A stretch of DNA of 64,000 bases from Streptomyces liliifuscus (GTDB taxonomy: Bacteria > Actinomycetota > Actinomycetes > Streptomycetales > Streptomycetaceae). The notes below the pieces were generated by a model. The model had not been told where the DNA came from and did no database searches. It worked only from the letters and a program-made list of their open reading frames with translations. The first letter of the stretch is position 1, and each line of letters begins with the position of its first letter. The position numbers were made by a program, and so were the translations under genes. The DNA is taken from contig NZ_CP066831.1 of the NCBI RefSeq assembly GCF_016598615.1, positions 5,022,001 through 5,086,000 of the forward strand, written 5' to 3'. Shown here one piece after another: positions 1 to 7,168 of this stretch.

Positions 1-484
1 GGGCGCGGCGGGTGTGGACCGCGACCGCCCGGCCCTTCTCCTCGATCCACGTGCCCTGCCAGGCGCCGATGGCGTCGAGGAAGCCGGGGAGTTCGGCGCG
101 GGCCTCGGCCACGCCGGGGTGGGCGGCGGGGGCCTGGACTGTGCCGGTGACGGCGTCCCAGCGTTCCGCCCCGTAGTGGCCGAGCACGACCAGGTGCTCC
201 AGGCCGGGGACTCCGGCGAAGCCGCCGTGGCGTACGGCCACGCCGGCCGGTCGTCCGGTGACGACTGCGACGGAGGCGACCTTCGGGGCTAGTGCCGCCA
301 GGGCGGGTACGGCGTCCGGGTGGGCCCTGGCCTGTTCGGGGTCCGGGACGATCGGGGCGAGGGTGCCGTCGAAGTCGAAGGCGAGGACTGCCCCGGCGGG
401 GCGCGTGATGATGGCTTCGAGGCCGTCTCGGCCCGCCGGGGTCACGGGGGTCGGCATCGACGATGACTCGGGGTGACTGGCCAT
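1..484 (-). CDS. otsB: Trehalose-6-phosphate phosphatase, N-terminal part (gene runs off the window)
   Basis: HAD-superfamily phosphatase that removes phosphate from trehalose-6-phosphate in the cytoplasm, the last step of the OtsA/OtsB route. The visible N-terminal 161 residues contain the HAD motif I FDFDGTLAP, the VTGRP segment and LGHYGAERWD, all typical of trehalose phosphatases. The start is the ATG at 484. A TAGGGT hexamer lies at 491-496 on the same strand, six bases before the ATG and with no Shine-Dalgarno between, so the mRNA is probably leaderless. The 3' part is outside the window. Confidence in the family is high; the catalytic C-terminal half is not seen. Confidence 0.9.
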   Translation of the reverse strand, partial: MASHPESSSMPTPVTPAGRDGLEAIITRPAGAVLAFDFDGTLAPIVPDPEQARAHPDAVPALAALAPKVASVAVVTGRPAGVAVRHGGFAGVPGLEHLVVLGHYGAERWDAVTGTVQAPAAHPGVAEARAELPGFLDAIGAWQGTWIEEKGRAVAVHTRRA

Positions 485-509
485 GCTGCGACCCTATCCG
501 CGGGCACGA

Positions 510-778
510 AGTCTTTCGCCCCCGCCGCCCCTACCCTCCCCCACTCTCGGCTTCGCTCGAGCGGGGGGACCCCCATCGTCCCTGACTCAGGGGCTACGCC
601 CCCGAACCCCCAAAAAGACCAAAAGACTGCGCAGTTCCCCGCGCCCCCAGGCGCCTGGGGGCGCGGGGAACTGCGCGACAAGCCCCCACCGGACCCGCAC
701 CCGAAATCGCAACGGACGGGGTCTGGGGCGGAGCCCCAGAAAGGGACGGGAATGGGTAGGGGCGGCGGGGGCGAGGAA
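510..778. repeat. Intergenic repeat cluster with a perfect 24-bp inverted repeat
   Basis: There is no gene between otsB and the DUF3263 gene. The stretch holds a perfect palindrome at 629-652/653-676 built from the core GGGGCGCGGGGAACTGCGC, which recurs elsewhere in the window. It is flanked by outward copies of a second repeat containing CCGCCGCCCCTACCC (near 520 and, inverted, near 755). Such elements are common in Streptomyces intergenic DNA; their role is unknown, with transcription termination or mRNA 3' end stability as possibilities. Confidence 0.8.
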
Positions 779-783
779 AACCC

Positions 784-1023
784 TCACCCCTCCCTCTCGT
801 CTCGGCGCACATCCCTCACCCGTCGCAGCCGATTGACCGTGACGGGGTCGTGGGCCAGGGCCCGCGGCGCGTCCAGGAGGGCGTTCAGGAGTTGGTAGTA
901 GCGGACGGGGGCCAGCCCCAGTTCCTCCCGTATCGCCCGCTCCTTGGCCCCCGGCGTGGCCCACCCCCGCCGCTCCAAAGCAAGAACGGCAAGCTCCTGG
1001 GAGGTCAGCTCCGAGTCATCCAT
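784..1023 (-). CDS. DUF3263 family small protein
   Basis: A 79-residue basic protein with LTSQELAVLALERRGW followed by a helical segment (LGLAPVRYYQLLNALLD) that resembles a helix-turn-helix. DUF3263 proteins are small actinobacterial proteins often beside otsB; they are presumed DNA-binding, with function unknown. The start is the ATG at 1023: TAGCGT at 1031-1036 stands seven bases upstream, the leaderless pattern. A longer reading frame extends upstream but only through repeat DNA. Confidence 0.8.
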   Translation of the reverse strand: MDDSELTSQELAVLALERRGWATPGAKERAIREELGLAPVRYYQLLNALLDAPRALAHDPVTVNRLRRVRDVRRDEREG

Positions 1024-1058
1024 GCCCGGCACGCTAGCCGCTGCCACCGACAGAGCCC

Positions 1059-1140
1059 CGCCCCGACAGGGGCGCGGGGAACGGCGCAGTCTTTCAGGGG
1101 CACGGGGAACGGCGCGACCAGCCCCCACGGACCCGCACCC
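1059..1140. repeat. Two partial copies of the interspersed palindromic repeat
   Basis: Two tandem copies of the core GGGGCGCGGGGAAC(T/G)GCGC, the second followed by the tail CGACCAGCCCCCAC. They fill the gap between the DUF3263 gene start and the stop of the sugar-binding lipoprotein. They belong to the same family as the copies near 629, 3623, 5918, 25674, 28475, 47275 and 51650. Confidence 0.75.
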
Positions 1141-1159
1141 ACCCAGCCGGCGGACAGAC

Positions 1160-2425
1160 CTACGCCGCGTTCTCCTCCGCGGCAGCGGCCCGCTGAAGTT
1201 GGCCCAGGATCGCCGCCGGGTTGCCCTTCGGGCCCACGGCCTTGCCTATCTGCTGCTTGATGTCCGCGCTGACGGACGCCCAGGACGTCTTGGCCACGGG
1301 ATACAACTCGGCGTTGGGCAACTCGTCGAGGAAGCCGACAAGATCCGCGTCGGACTTGTCGGCGGCCATGGCCTCGGACGCCGACGTGGTCACCGGCAGC
1401 AGGTCGTACTCGTGCGAGAACTCGAGGACGTTCTTCTCGCTGTAGACGTAGTCGAGGAAGTCCCCGACCTGCTCGGCGTGCCCGGGCTTCTTGAAGGCCA
1501 TCATCCAGTCGGCGACGCCCATCGTCGCCTTGGACCGCCCGTCGACCCCGGGCATCGGCACCATGCCGAACTTCACGCCCTTCGCCGCGGCGGCCTGCAT
1601 CAGCGTGGGGTGGCCGTTCAGCATTCCGACCTCACCGCGAGTGAACGCCGCAAACGCCTCCGCACGGTTGAGATTCGCGGGCGCGACGGGTCCGGTGAGT
1701 CCCTTCTCGACCAGTTTCTCCTTGAGCCAGGTGAAGGTCTCGACGTTCTGCTTGGAGTCGATGCCGTACGACCCGACCGTGTCGGTGTAGCCGTCGCCGC
1801 CGCTCAGCAGCCACATCATCGTCTCGGCCTGCGCCTCCTCGGGGCCCAGCGGCAGCGCGTACGGATACTTCACGCCACGCGACTTGAGGACCTCGGCGTC
1901 GGACGCGAGCTGGCTCCAGGTCTGCGGCGGGGTGAGGCCCGCGTCGCTGAAGAGCTTCTTGTTGTAGAAGAGCAGCCGCGTCGAGGAGGCGAACGGCATG
2001 CCGTACTGCGTCCGGTCTATCTCGCCGGCCTCGGTGAGCCGGCCCACGAAGTCGGCCTGGGTGTTGATGGAGAGCAGGTCATCGGCCTTGTAGAGCTGCC
2101 CCTTCGCGGCGTAGTCGGCGTACGCGCCGATCTGTGCCATGTCGGGTGCGTCACCGTCGGCGACCATGTCCTTGACCTTGGCGTCCACCTCGTTCCAGGA
2201 GTAGACGCTCACCTCGACCTTGATCCCGGGGTTCTTCGCCTCGTACGCCTTGGTCAGCGCGTCCCAGTACTTCTGGGAGCTGTTGGCCTTGGAGTCGCCG
2301 TAGTCGGCCGCGACCAGTCGCAGCGTGACGTCCCCGGATTCGGTGGAACCGCCGCAGCCGCCGAGGGCCGCCGTCATGCCCAGCGCGGACACCACCGCGA
2401 TCAGACCTGTCACTCGCCGCTGCAC
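1160..2425 (-). CDS. Extracellular sugar-binding lipoprotein of an ABC importer
   Basis: Family 1 solute-binding protein of about 421 residues, expected to be lipid-anchored outside the membrane and to capture a sugar for an ABC importer. The N-terminus has a hydrophobic stretch ending in the lipobox LGGC. Downstream features such as LLFYNKKLFSDAGL, PQTWSQLASDAEVL and FTRGEVGMLNGHPTLM are typical of this family. I chose the GTG at 2425, which places a normal signal peptide at the N-terminus; a GTG at 2479 would add 18 residues encoded by a 13-bp tandem repeat. No permease genes are adjacent, so it must share one made elsewhere; MsiK is encoded 21 kb away. It diverges from nagKA across two DasR-like sites, which suggests an amino-sugar or chitin-derived ligand (inference). 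Confidence 0.88.
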   Translation of the reverse strand: MQRRVTGLIAVVSALGMTAALGGCGGSTESGDVTLRLVAADYGDSKANSSQKYWDALTKAYEAKNPGIKVEVSVYSWNEVDAKVKDMVADGDAPDMAQIGAYADYAAKGQLYKADDLLSINTQADFVGRLTEAGEIDRTQYGMPFASSTRLLFYNKKLFSDAGLTPPQTWSQLASDAEVLKSRGVKYPYALPLGPEEAQAETMMWLLSGGDGYTDTVGSYGIDSKQNVETFTWLKEKLVEKGLTGPVAPANLNRAEAFAAFTRGEVGMLNGHPTLMQAAAAKGVKFGMVPMPGVDGRSKATMGVADWMMAFKKPGHAEQVGDFLDYVYSEKNVLEFSHEYDLLPVTTSASEAMAADKSDADLVGFLDELPNAELYPVAKTSWASVSADIKQQIGKAVGPKGNPAAILGQLQRAAAAEENAA

Positions 2426-2460
2426 CGCTGCCGCCCCAACCTTCTCGTCCCGCACTGCCG

Positions 2461-2486
2461 ATTCACACTGCCGATTCACACTGCCG
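2461..2486. repeat. 13-bp tandem repeat upstream of the sugar-binding protein
   Basis: Two exact head-to-tail copies of ATTCACACTGCCG, with partial third copies on both sides (CGCACTGCCG before, GTTCACCCGG after). The repeat lies in the leader or extended N-terminus of the lipoprotein gene and contains TTCAC in every unit. The 13-bp spacing differs from the 11-bp spacing of PHO boxes. Confidence 0.6.
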
Positions 2487-2555
2487 GTTCACCCGGCCCG
2501 CCCGCACGGCTCGTTCACACGTGCGATCGCATGCTTTCGATTCGCAATTTCGCTC

Positions 2556-2589
2556 TAAGGTCTACACCACGTGAGTGGACTAGACCTCT
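2556..2589. promoter_or_regulatory. Pair of DasR-responsive elements (dre-like)
   Basis: The 16-mer at 2574-2589, AGTGGACTAGACCTCT, matches the palindromic dre consensus AGTGGTCTAGACCACT at 14 of 16 positions. A second, weaker copy sits at 2556-2571 (11 of 16), centred 18 bp away. The pair lies in the divergent region between the sugar-binding lipoprotein and nagK. DasR is the GntR-family regulator of N-acetylglucosamine use in Streptomyces, and nagKA is a known target in S. coelicolor. Binding here is inferred from sequence. Confidence 0.8.
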
Positions 2590-2616
2590 CACGGGGTAAG
2601 GGGCGACACTGTACCC

Positions 2617-3600
2617 GTGAGACATGTCATCGCCCTGGACGTGGGCGGCACCGGGATGAAGGCCGCCCTCGTGGGGGCGGTCGACGCCGCGCCCTCCGGA
2701 GGGACACCCCCCGTGCTGCACCGGGCCCGCCGCGCGACGGGCCGCGAGCACGGTCCGGACTCCGTCGTCGAGTCGATCCTCGCCTTCGCCGCCGACCTGC
2801 GCGCGCACGGCGAGCGCCACTTCGGCGAGCCCGCGGCCGCCGTCGGCGTCGCCGTGCCCGGCATCGTGGACGCCGACCGCGGCATCGCCGCGTACTCGGC
2901 CAACCTCGGCTGGCGCGACGTACCCCTGCGGGATCTGCTCAGCGCACGGCTGGACGGGATCCCGGTCGCCCTCGGCCACGACGTACGCACCGGTGGCCTC
3001 GCGGAGGGCCGCATCGGTGCGGGCCAGGGCGCGGACCGCTTCCTGTTCGTGCCGCTCGGCACCGGTATCGCGGGCGCGATCGGCATCGACGGCCGGGTGG
3101 AGGCGGGCGCGCACGGCTTCGCGGGCGAGATCGGCCACATCGTCGTACGCCCCGGCGGCACCCCCTGCCCGTGCGGCCAGCGCGGCTGTCTGGAACGGTT
3201 CGCGTCCGCCGCGGCGGTCAGCGAGGCCTGGGCCGAGGCGTCCGGCGACCCGGAGGCGGACGCGGCGGACTGCGCGAAGGCCGTCGAGTCCGGGGACCCC
3301 CGGGCCCTGGTGGTCTGGCAGGAGGCCGTGGACGCGCTGGCCGACGGGCTCGTCACCGCACTCACCCTGCTGGACCCACGCACCCTGATCATCGGTGGCG
3401 GTCTCGCCGAAGCGGGGGAAACCTTGTTCACACCGCTACGAGCCGCGGTCGAGCGACGCGTCACCTTCCAGAAACTCCCTTCCATCGTCCCCGCGGCACT
3501 GGGCGACACGGCCGGCTGCCTGGGCGCGGGCCTCCTGGCCTGGGACCTGCTGAGCACCCTTTCCGCTTCCACCCCCGCTTCGGAGGTAACCACCCGATGA
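2617..3600 (+). CDS. nagK: ROK-family N-acetylglucosamine kinase
   Basis: Cytoplasmic kinase, 327 residues, that phosphorylates free N-acetylglucosamine at O6. It has the N-terminal ATP motif LDVGGTGMKAAL, the second ROK signature near residues 130-170 and the zinc-binding CPCGQRGC(L)E typical of ROK proteins, preceded by a GEIGH segment. The start is the GTG at 2617. Its stop overlaps the nagA start (ATGA at 3597-3600), so the two are a translationally coupled operon under the dre sites. Substrate is inferred from the nagA partner and DasR context; other ROK hexokinases share the same motifs. Confidence 0.88.
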   Translation: MRHVIALDVGGTGMKAALVGAVDAAPSGGTPPVLHRARRATGREHGPDSVVESILAFAADLRAHGERHFGEPAAAVGVAVPGIVDADRGIAAYSANLGWRDVPLRDLLSARLDGIPVALGHDVRTGGLAEGRIGAGQGADRFLFVPLGTGIAGAIGIDGRVEAGAHGFAGEIGHIVVRPGGTPCPCGQRGCLERFASAAAVSEAWAEASGDPEADAADCAKAVESGDPRALVVWQEAVDALADGLVTALTLLDPRTLIIGGGLAEAGETLFTPLRAAVERRVTFQKLPSIVPAALGDTAGCLGAGLLAWDLLSTLSASTPASEVTTR

Positions 3601-4811
3601 CCATGAACCGGGTTCACGACAGCGCCCCGCAAGGGGCGCGGGGAACTGCGCGACCAGCCCCCACCGACCCGCACGTAGTGGTCCTCTCCGGTGCCAACGT
3701 CGTACTCCCCACCGGGACGGTGAACGGCGGCCGCGTCATCGTCGAGGGCACGCGCATCGCCGGGAGCGCTCCCGTGGGCGCTCCGACGGTGAACCTGCGA
3801 AACCACTGGGTGGTCCCGGGCTTCGTCGACATGCACAACCACGGCGGCGGCGGAGCCTCCTTCACCTCGGGCACGGTCGAGGAGATCCTCAAGGGCATCC
3901 ACACCCACCGCCTGCACGGCACGACGACCCTCGTCGCCTCCACCGTCACCGGCGACATGGACGGCCTCGCCCAGCGCGCCGGGCTCCTCTCCGAACTGGC
4001 CGAGCAGGGCGACCTCGCGGGCATCCACTTCGAGGGCCCGTTCATCTCCCCGTGCCGCAAGGGCGCCCACTCCGAGGAGCTGCTGCGCGATCCGGACCCG
4101 GCGGAGGTCCGCAAGCTGATCGACGCGGCGCGCGGCCGGGCCAGCATGGTCACGCTCGCCACCGAACTGCCGGGCGGCATCGACTCCGTACGCCTCCTCG
4201 CCGAGCACGGCGTCATCGCGGCGATCGGCCACACGGACGCCACGTACGAGCAGACGGTGGAGGCCATCGACGCGGGCGCGACCGTGGCGACGCACCTCTT
4301 CAACGCGATGCCCACGCTCGGGCACCGCTCCCCCGGTCCGATCGCCGCCCTCCTGGAGGACGAGCGGATCACGGTCGAGCTGATCAACGACGGTGTCCAT
4401 CTCCACCCGGCCTCCCTCCAGTTGGCGTTCCATCACGCGGGCGGCGACCGAGTGGCGTTCATCACGGACGCGATGGACGCGGCGGGCTTCGGCGACGGCC
4501 GGTACATGCTCGGCCCGCTGGAGGTCGAGGTCAGCGAGGGTGTGGCGCGGCTCGTGGAGGGCGGTTCGATCGCGGGCTCCACGCTCACGCTGGACCGGGC
4601 CTTCAAGCGGGCGGTGACCGTGGACCGGCTGCCGATCGAGGACGTCGTCTCGGCCATCGCGGCCAATCCGGCCAGGTCACTGGGTCTGTACGACCGGGTG
4701 GGCTCACTGGAGCCGGGCAAGGACGCGGACCTGGTGGTGCTGGACGCCGACTTCGAACTCAAGGGCGTGATGCGCCGGGGCGAATGGGTGGTGGATCCCC
4801 AACTGGGGTGA
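3597..4811 (+). CDS. nagA: N-acetylglucosamine-6-phosphate deacetylase
   Basis: Amidohydrolase, 404 residues, converting GlcNAc-6-phosphate to glucosamine-6-phosphate and acetate in the cytoplasm. Metal and active-site motifs are intact: HNH (His80, His82), HFEGPFIS (Glu146), IGHTDAT, HLFNAMP, NDGVHLHP and ITDAMDAAG (Asp291). The ATG at 3597 overlaps the nagK stop and has GGAGG ten bases upstream. The first about 26 residues are unusual: residues 10-26 are encoded by a copy of the interspersed repeat (3623-3673) inserted in frame before the conserved VVLSGANVVLPTGTV start of the fold. A GTG at 3678 could act as an internal start but has no ribosome binding site. Confidence 0.93.
   Translation: MTMNRVHDSAPQGARGTARPAPTDPHVVVLSGANVVLPTGTVNGGRVIVEGTRIAGSAPVGAPTVNLRNHWVVPGFVDMHNHGGGGASFTSGTVEEILKGIHTHRLHGTTTLVASTVTGDMDGLAQRAGLLSELAEQGDLAGIHFEGPFISPCRKGAHSEELLRDPDPAEVRKLIDAARGRASMVTLATELPGGIDSVRLLAEHGVIAAIGHTDATYEQTVEAIDAGATVATHLFNAMPTLGHRSPGPIAALLEDERITVELINDGVHLHPASLQLAFHHAGGDRVAFITDAMDAAGFGDGRYMLGPLEVEVSEGVARLVEGGSIAGSTLTLDRAFKRAVTVDRLPIEDVVSAIAANPARSLGLYDRVGSLEPGKDADLVVLDADFELKGVMRRGEWVVDPQLG
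3623..3673 (+). repeat. Interspersed repeat copy inside the nagA coding sequence
   Basis: About 51 bp of the family core and tail (AGGGGCGCGGGGAACTGCGC then GACCAGCCCCCACC) lie between the nagA start codon and the conserved domain. The length is a multiple of three and the frame stays open, giving the extra peptide APQGARGTARPAPTDP. The other copies in this window are intergenic. Confidence 0.85.
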
Positions 4812-4830
4812 TTCACACACCTGTTGCTGT

Positions 4831-4866
4831 ACGGCGGTCGGCCCCCGGGACTGGGCCGACCGCCGT
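4831..4866 (+). terminator. Terminator of the nagKA operon
   Basis: Perfect 14-bp stem (ACGGCGGTCGGCCC and its complement) with an eight-base loop, followed by CCCTTT. It begins 20 bp after the nagA stop. Confidence 0.8.
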
Positions 4867-4955
4867 TCCCTTTGGCATGATCAGGCCTCCGGAACAACCG
4901 GCAGGCGCGTTCCACGCGTCCACTTCACGAATCTCTTCGAGGGAGGCCGGCCCAG

Positions 4956-5885
4956 GTGATCCTCACGGTCACGCTGAACACCGCTCTCGACATCACCTAT
5001 CGCGTACGGGGGCTGCGACCGCACACCTCGCACCGCGTCACCGAGGTGATCGAACGGCCGGGCGGGAAGGGTCTGAACGTGGCCCGGGTGCTCGCCGCCC
5101 TCGGTCACGAGGTGACCGTGACGGGCTTCGTGGGCGGTGCGACCGGGCGGGCCGTCCAGGACGGGCTCACGCACACCCCGGGTGTCGTGGACGCGCTGGT
5201 CCCGGTGGCGGGTGCGACCCGTCGCACGATCGCGGTGGCCGACACGGCGAGCGGTGACACGACTCAACTCAACGAGCCGGGCCCCTCGATCGCCCCGGCC
5301 GAGTGGTCCGCCTTCCAGGAGGCGTACGAGGATCTGCTGCGGTCCGCTTCCGCGGTGGCCCTGTGCGGGAGTCTGCCGCCCGGGGTGCCGGTGGGGGCGT
5401 ACGCCGGGCTCGTGCGCGTGGCCCGGTCGCTCGCCGTGCCCGTGCTGCTCGACACGAGTGGGGAGCCGCTTCGGCGGGGGGTCGCCGCGCGGCCCGACAT
5501 CGTCAAGCCGAACGCGGACGAATTGGCCGAGCTGACCGGGGCGCATGAGGTGTCGCAGGCGACCCGTGATGCTCGGCGGCGTGGTGCCCATGCGGTCGTT
5601 GCCTCGCTGGGCGCGGAGGGGCTTCTCGCGCGTACGCCCGACGGTGACTGGCGGGCCGCTCCGCCTCGCCGGGTGCGCGGCAATCCGACGGGGGCGGGGG
5701 ACTCCGTCGTCGCGGGGCTTCTGTCGGGGCTGGTGGAGCGGTTGCCGTGGCCGGAGCGGTTGGCTCGTGCGGTGGCGTTGTCGGCGGCGACCGTGTTGGC
5801 GCCGGTGGCCGGGGAGTTCGACCGGCCGGCTTATGAGGAGTTGGTGGGGCGGGTGTCTGTGACTGGCGAGACCGCGGCGGCGTGA
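4956..5885 (+). CDS. PfkB-family 1-phosphofructokinase/tagatose-6-phosphate kinase-like enzyme
   Basis: A 309-residue sugar-phosphate kinase of the LacC/FruK branch of the PfkB (ribokinase) fold. The N-terminus TLNTALDITY, the PGGKGLNVARVLAALG signature and the C-terminal NPTGAGDSVVAGL motif with its catalytic Asp are all intact. The GTG at 4956 follows GGGAGG. It sits just after nagKA but has its own promoter region behind the nagKA terminator. In this branch the usual substrates are fructose-1-phosphate or tagatose-6-phosphate; given the neighbours, an amino-sugar-derived phosphate is possible but unproven. Confidence 0.85.
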   Translation: MILTVTLNTALDITYRVRGLRPHTSHRVTEVIERPGGKGLNVARVLAALGHEVTVTGFVGGATGRAVQDGLTHTPGVVDALVPVAGATRRTIAVADTASGDTTQLNEPGPSIAPAEWSAFQEAYEDLLRSASAVALCGSLPPGVPVGAYAGLVRVARSLAVPVLLDTSGEPLRRGVAARPDIVKPNADELAELTGAHEVSQATRDARRRGAHAVVASLGAEGLLARTPDGDWRAAPPRRVRGNPTGAGDSVVAGLLSGLVERLPWPERLARAVALSAATVLAPVAGEFDRPAYEELVGRVSVTGETAAA

Positions 5886-5917
5886 GCGCTCCGCTCGGCC
5901 GTGGGATGTTCGGCTGC

Positions 5918-6077
5918 GGGGCGGTGGGGGCTGGTCGCGCGGTTCCCCGCGCCCCTAAAAGCCAAAGACTGCGCCGTTCCCCGCGCCCCTTGAGAGGCAG
6001 AGTGTCGGCTGCCGGCCGGTGGGGGCTCGTCGCGCAGTTCCCCGCGCCCCCGAGGGCTGCGCCCCTTGCGGGGCGCT
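5918..6077. repeat. Three copies of the interspersed palindromic repeat
   Basis: Three copies in the reverse orientation, each with GCG(C/G)AGTTCCCCGCGCCCC or a close variant; two are preceded by GGTGGGGGCT(G/C)GTCGCGC. They occupy the whole gap between the PfkB kinase and the convergent membrane protein. No gene is seen in this stretch. Confidence 0.8.
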
Positions 6078-7050
6078 AGTCCTTGACCTGGCCCGCCTTC
6101 AGGCGTAGTTGGTCCAGGAGGACGTTGCAGTCGTCGCCCTGTTGGCAGGAGATGGAGATGGTGTTGGTGCCCTTGGTGAGGGTGGGCCAGGAGTAGGTCT
6201 CGGTCCAGCCCTTCTCCCACTCGTTGTCCTTGGCGCCCGTGAAGTTGCCGAGGTTCAGCTTGCTGCCGAACTCCTTGCCGTTCACGGTGAGCGTCATCTT
6301 GGCGTCCTTGCCGGCGACGCTGTACCGCGTGAAGACGGTGTAGGTGCCGGCCTTGGGGATGCCGTTGACGGTCCAGGTGACCTCCGCGCCGACCTGGTTC
6401 ATGCCCGTCACATAGATGCCGCCGCCGGAGCTCGCGCCCTCCACGTCGGAGGCGGTCGTCACACCGGGGCCCAGCTTCAGGGCCTTCGCGTCGATCTCCG
6501 GCAGCTCCGCCGGGTCCGCGGCCGGCTTCGACGCCTCCTTGCTCGGCTCGACGCTGTCGGCGGCCGACGGGGTCGAGCCCGCCGCATCGCCGCCCTTGTC
6601 GTCGTCCGAGTCGCCGCCGAGCATCGCGATGCCGATGCCGATCACGACGGCCGCCACGACGGCGACGGCACCGATCAGCAGACCCTTGGTGTTGGGACCG
6701 CGGCCCCGACCGCCGCCACCACCGTGGCCATGGCCGTGGTCGGGCAGCGGCTGGTAGGTGGTGGGCTCGCCGCCGTTGAAGGCCTCGGGCGCCGAGTAGT
6801 TCGCGTTCGGCTGGCCGTACGTCCCCTGCTGCTGGGGCACCTGTCCGTACTGCGCGGTGGGGGCGGTCGGCGCGGCGGGCTGGCCGTACTGGCGCTCACC
6901 GACCGGCCGCACCCTGTTGACCGAGCCGGGGTAGCCATAGCCACCACCGCCGCTCGGCGGCTGGGCTCCGGCGGCCTGCCCGTCGGCGTACAGATAGCCG
7001 AACGGGTCGTCGTCCTCGGGCGTGCTCGCGCCGTTGTTGCCGGGCGTCAT
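6076..7050 (-). CDS. Single-pass membrane protein with an extracellular carbohydrate-binding-like domain
   Basis: A 324-residue protein. Residues 1-125 are a Pro/Gln/Gly/Tyr-rich cytoplasmic region with YGQP-type repeats and a His/Gly patch (DHGHGHGGGGGRGRG). One membrane helix follows (LLIGAVAVVAAVVIGIGIAML), then an acidic Ser/Pro linker and a C-terminal beta-sandwich resembling CBM35/CBM6 (TWTVNGIPKAGTYTVFTRYS, TISISCQQGDDCNVLLDQLRL). The two Cys may form a disulfide. It probably binds wall or extracellular glycans. A good ribosome binding site (GGAG, eight bases) precedes the ATG at 7050. In Streptomyces it is found next to cdgB. The ligand is unknown. Confidence 0.75.
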   Translation of the reverse strand: MTPGNNGASTPEDDDPFGYLYADGQAAGAQPPSGGGGYGYPGSVNRVRPVGERQYGQPAAPTAPTAQYGQVPQQQGTYGQPNANYSAPEAFNGGEPTTYQPLPDHGHGHGGGGGRGRGPNTKGLLIGAVAVVAAVVIGIGIAMLGGDSDDDKGGDAAGSTPSAADSVEPSKEASKPAADPAELPEIDAKALKLGPGVTTASDVEGASSGGGIYVTGMNQVGAEVTWTVNGIPKAGTYTVFTRYSVAGKDAKMTLTVNGKEFGSKLNLGNFTGAKDNEWEKGWTETYSWPTLTKGTNTISISCQQGDDCNVLLDQLRLKAGQVKD

Positions 7051-7168
7051 CCCTAGGTCTCCTAGCGGGTGCGGTTCAGATGCGGTACGGGGGATCGAAA
7101 GGCGAGCCTACCCGCTCCCGCTGCCCCAAACGGGTGACTCCGCTCGCATCGCATCGCTGACCTGCGGA

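Noticed and set aside
2461..2520. Repeated TTCAC motifs that resemble PHO box units
   Set aside because: The spacing is 13 bp and then irregular, not the 11 bp needed for PhoP direct repeats.
944..2599. A 551-residue open frame on the plus strand opposite the sugar-binding protein
   Set aside because: It is the antisense shadow of a clear lipoprotein gene; the protein is Arg/Gly/His-rich with no domain. Many such long shadows exist because of the high GC, for example 2589-4436 and 17573-20245.
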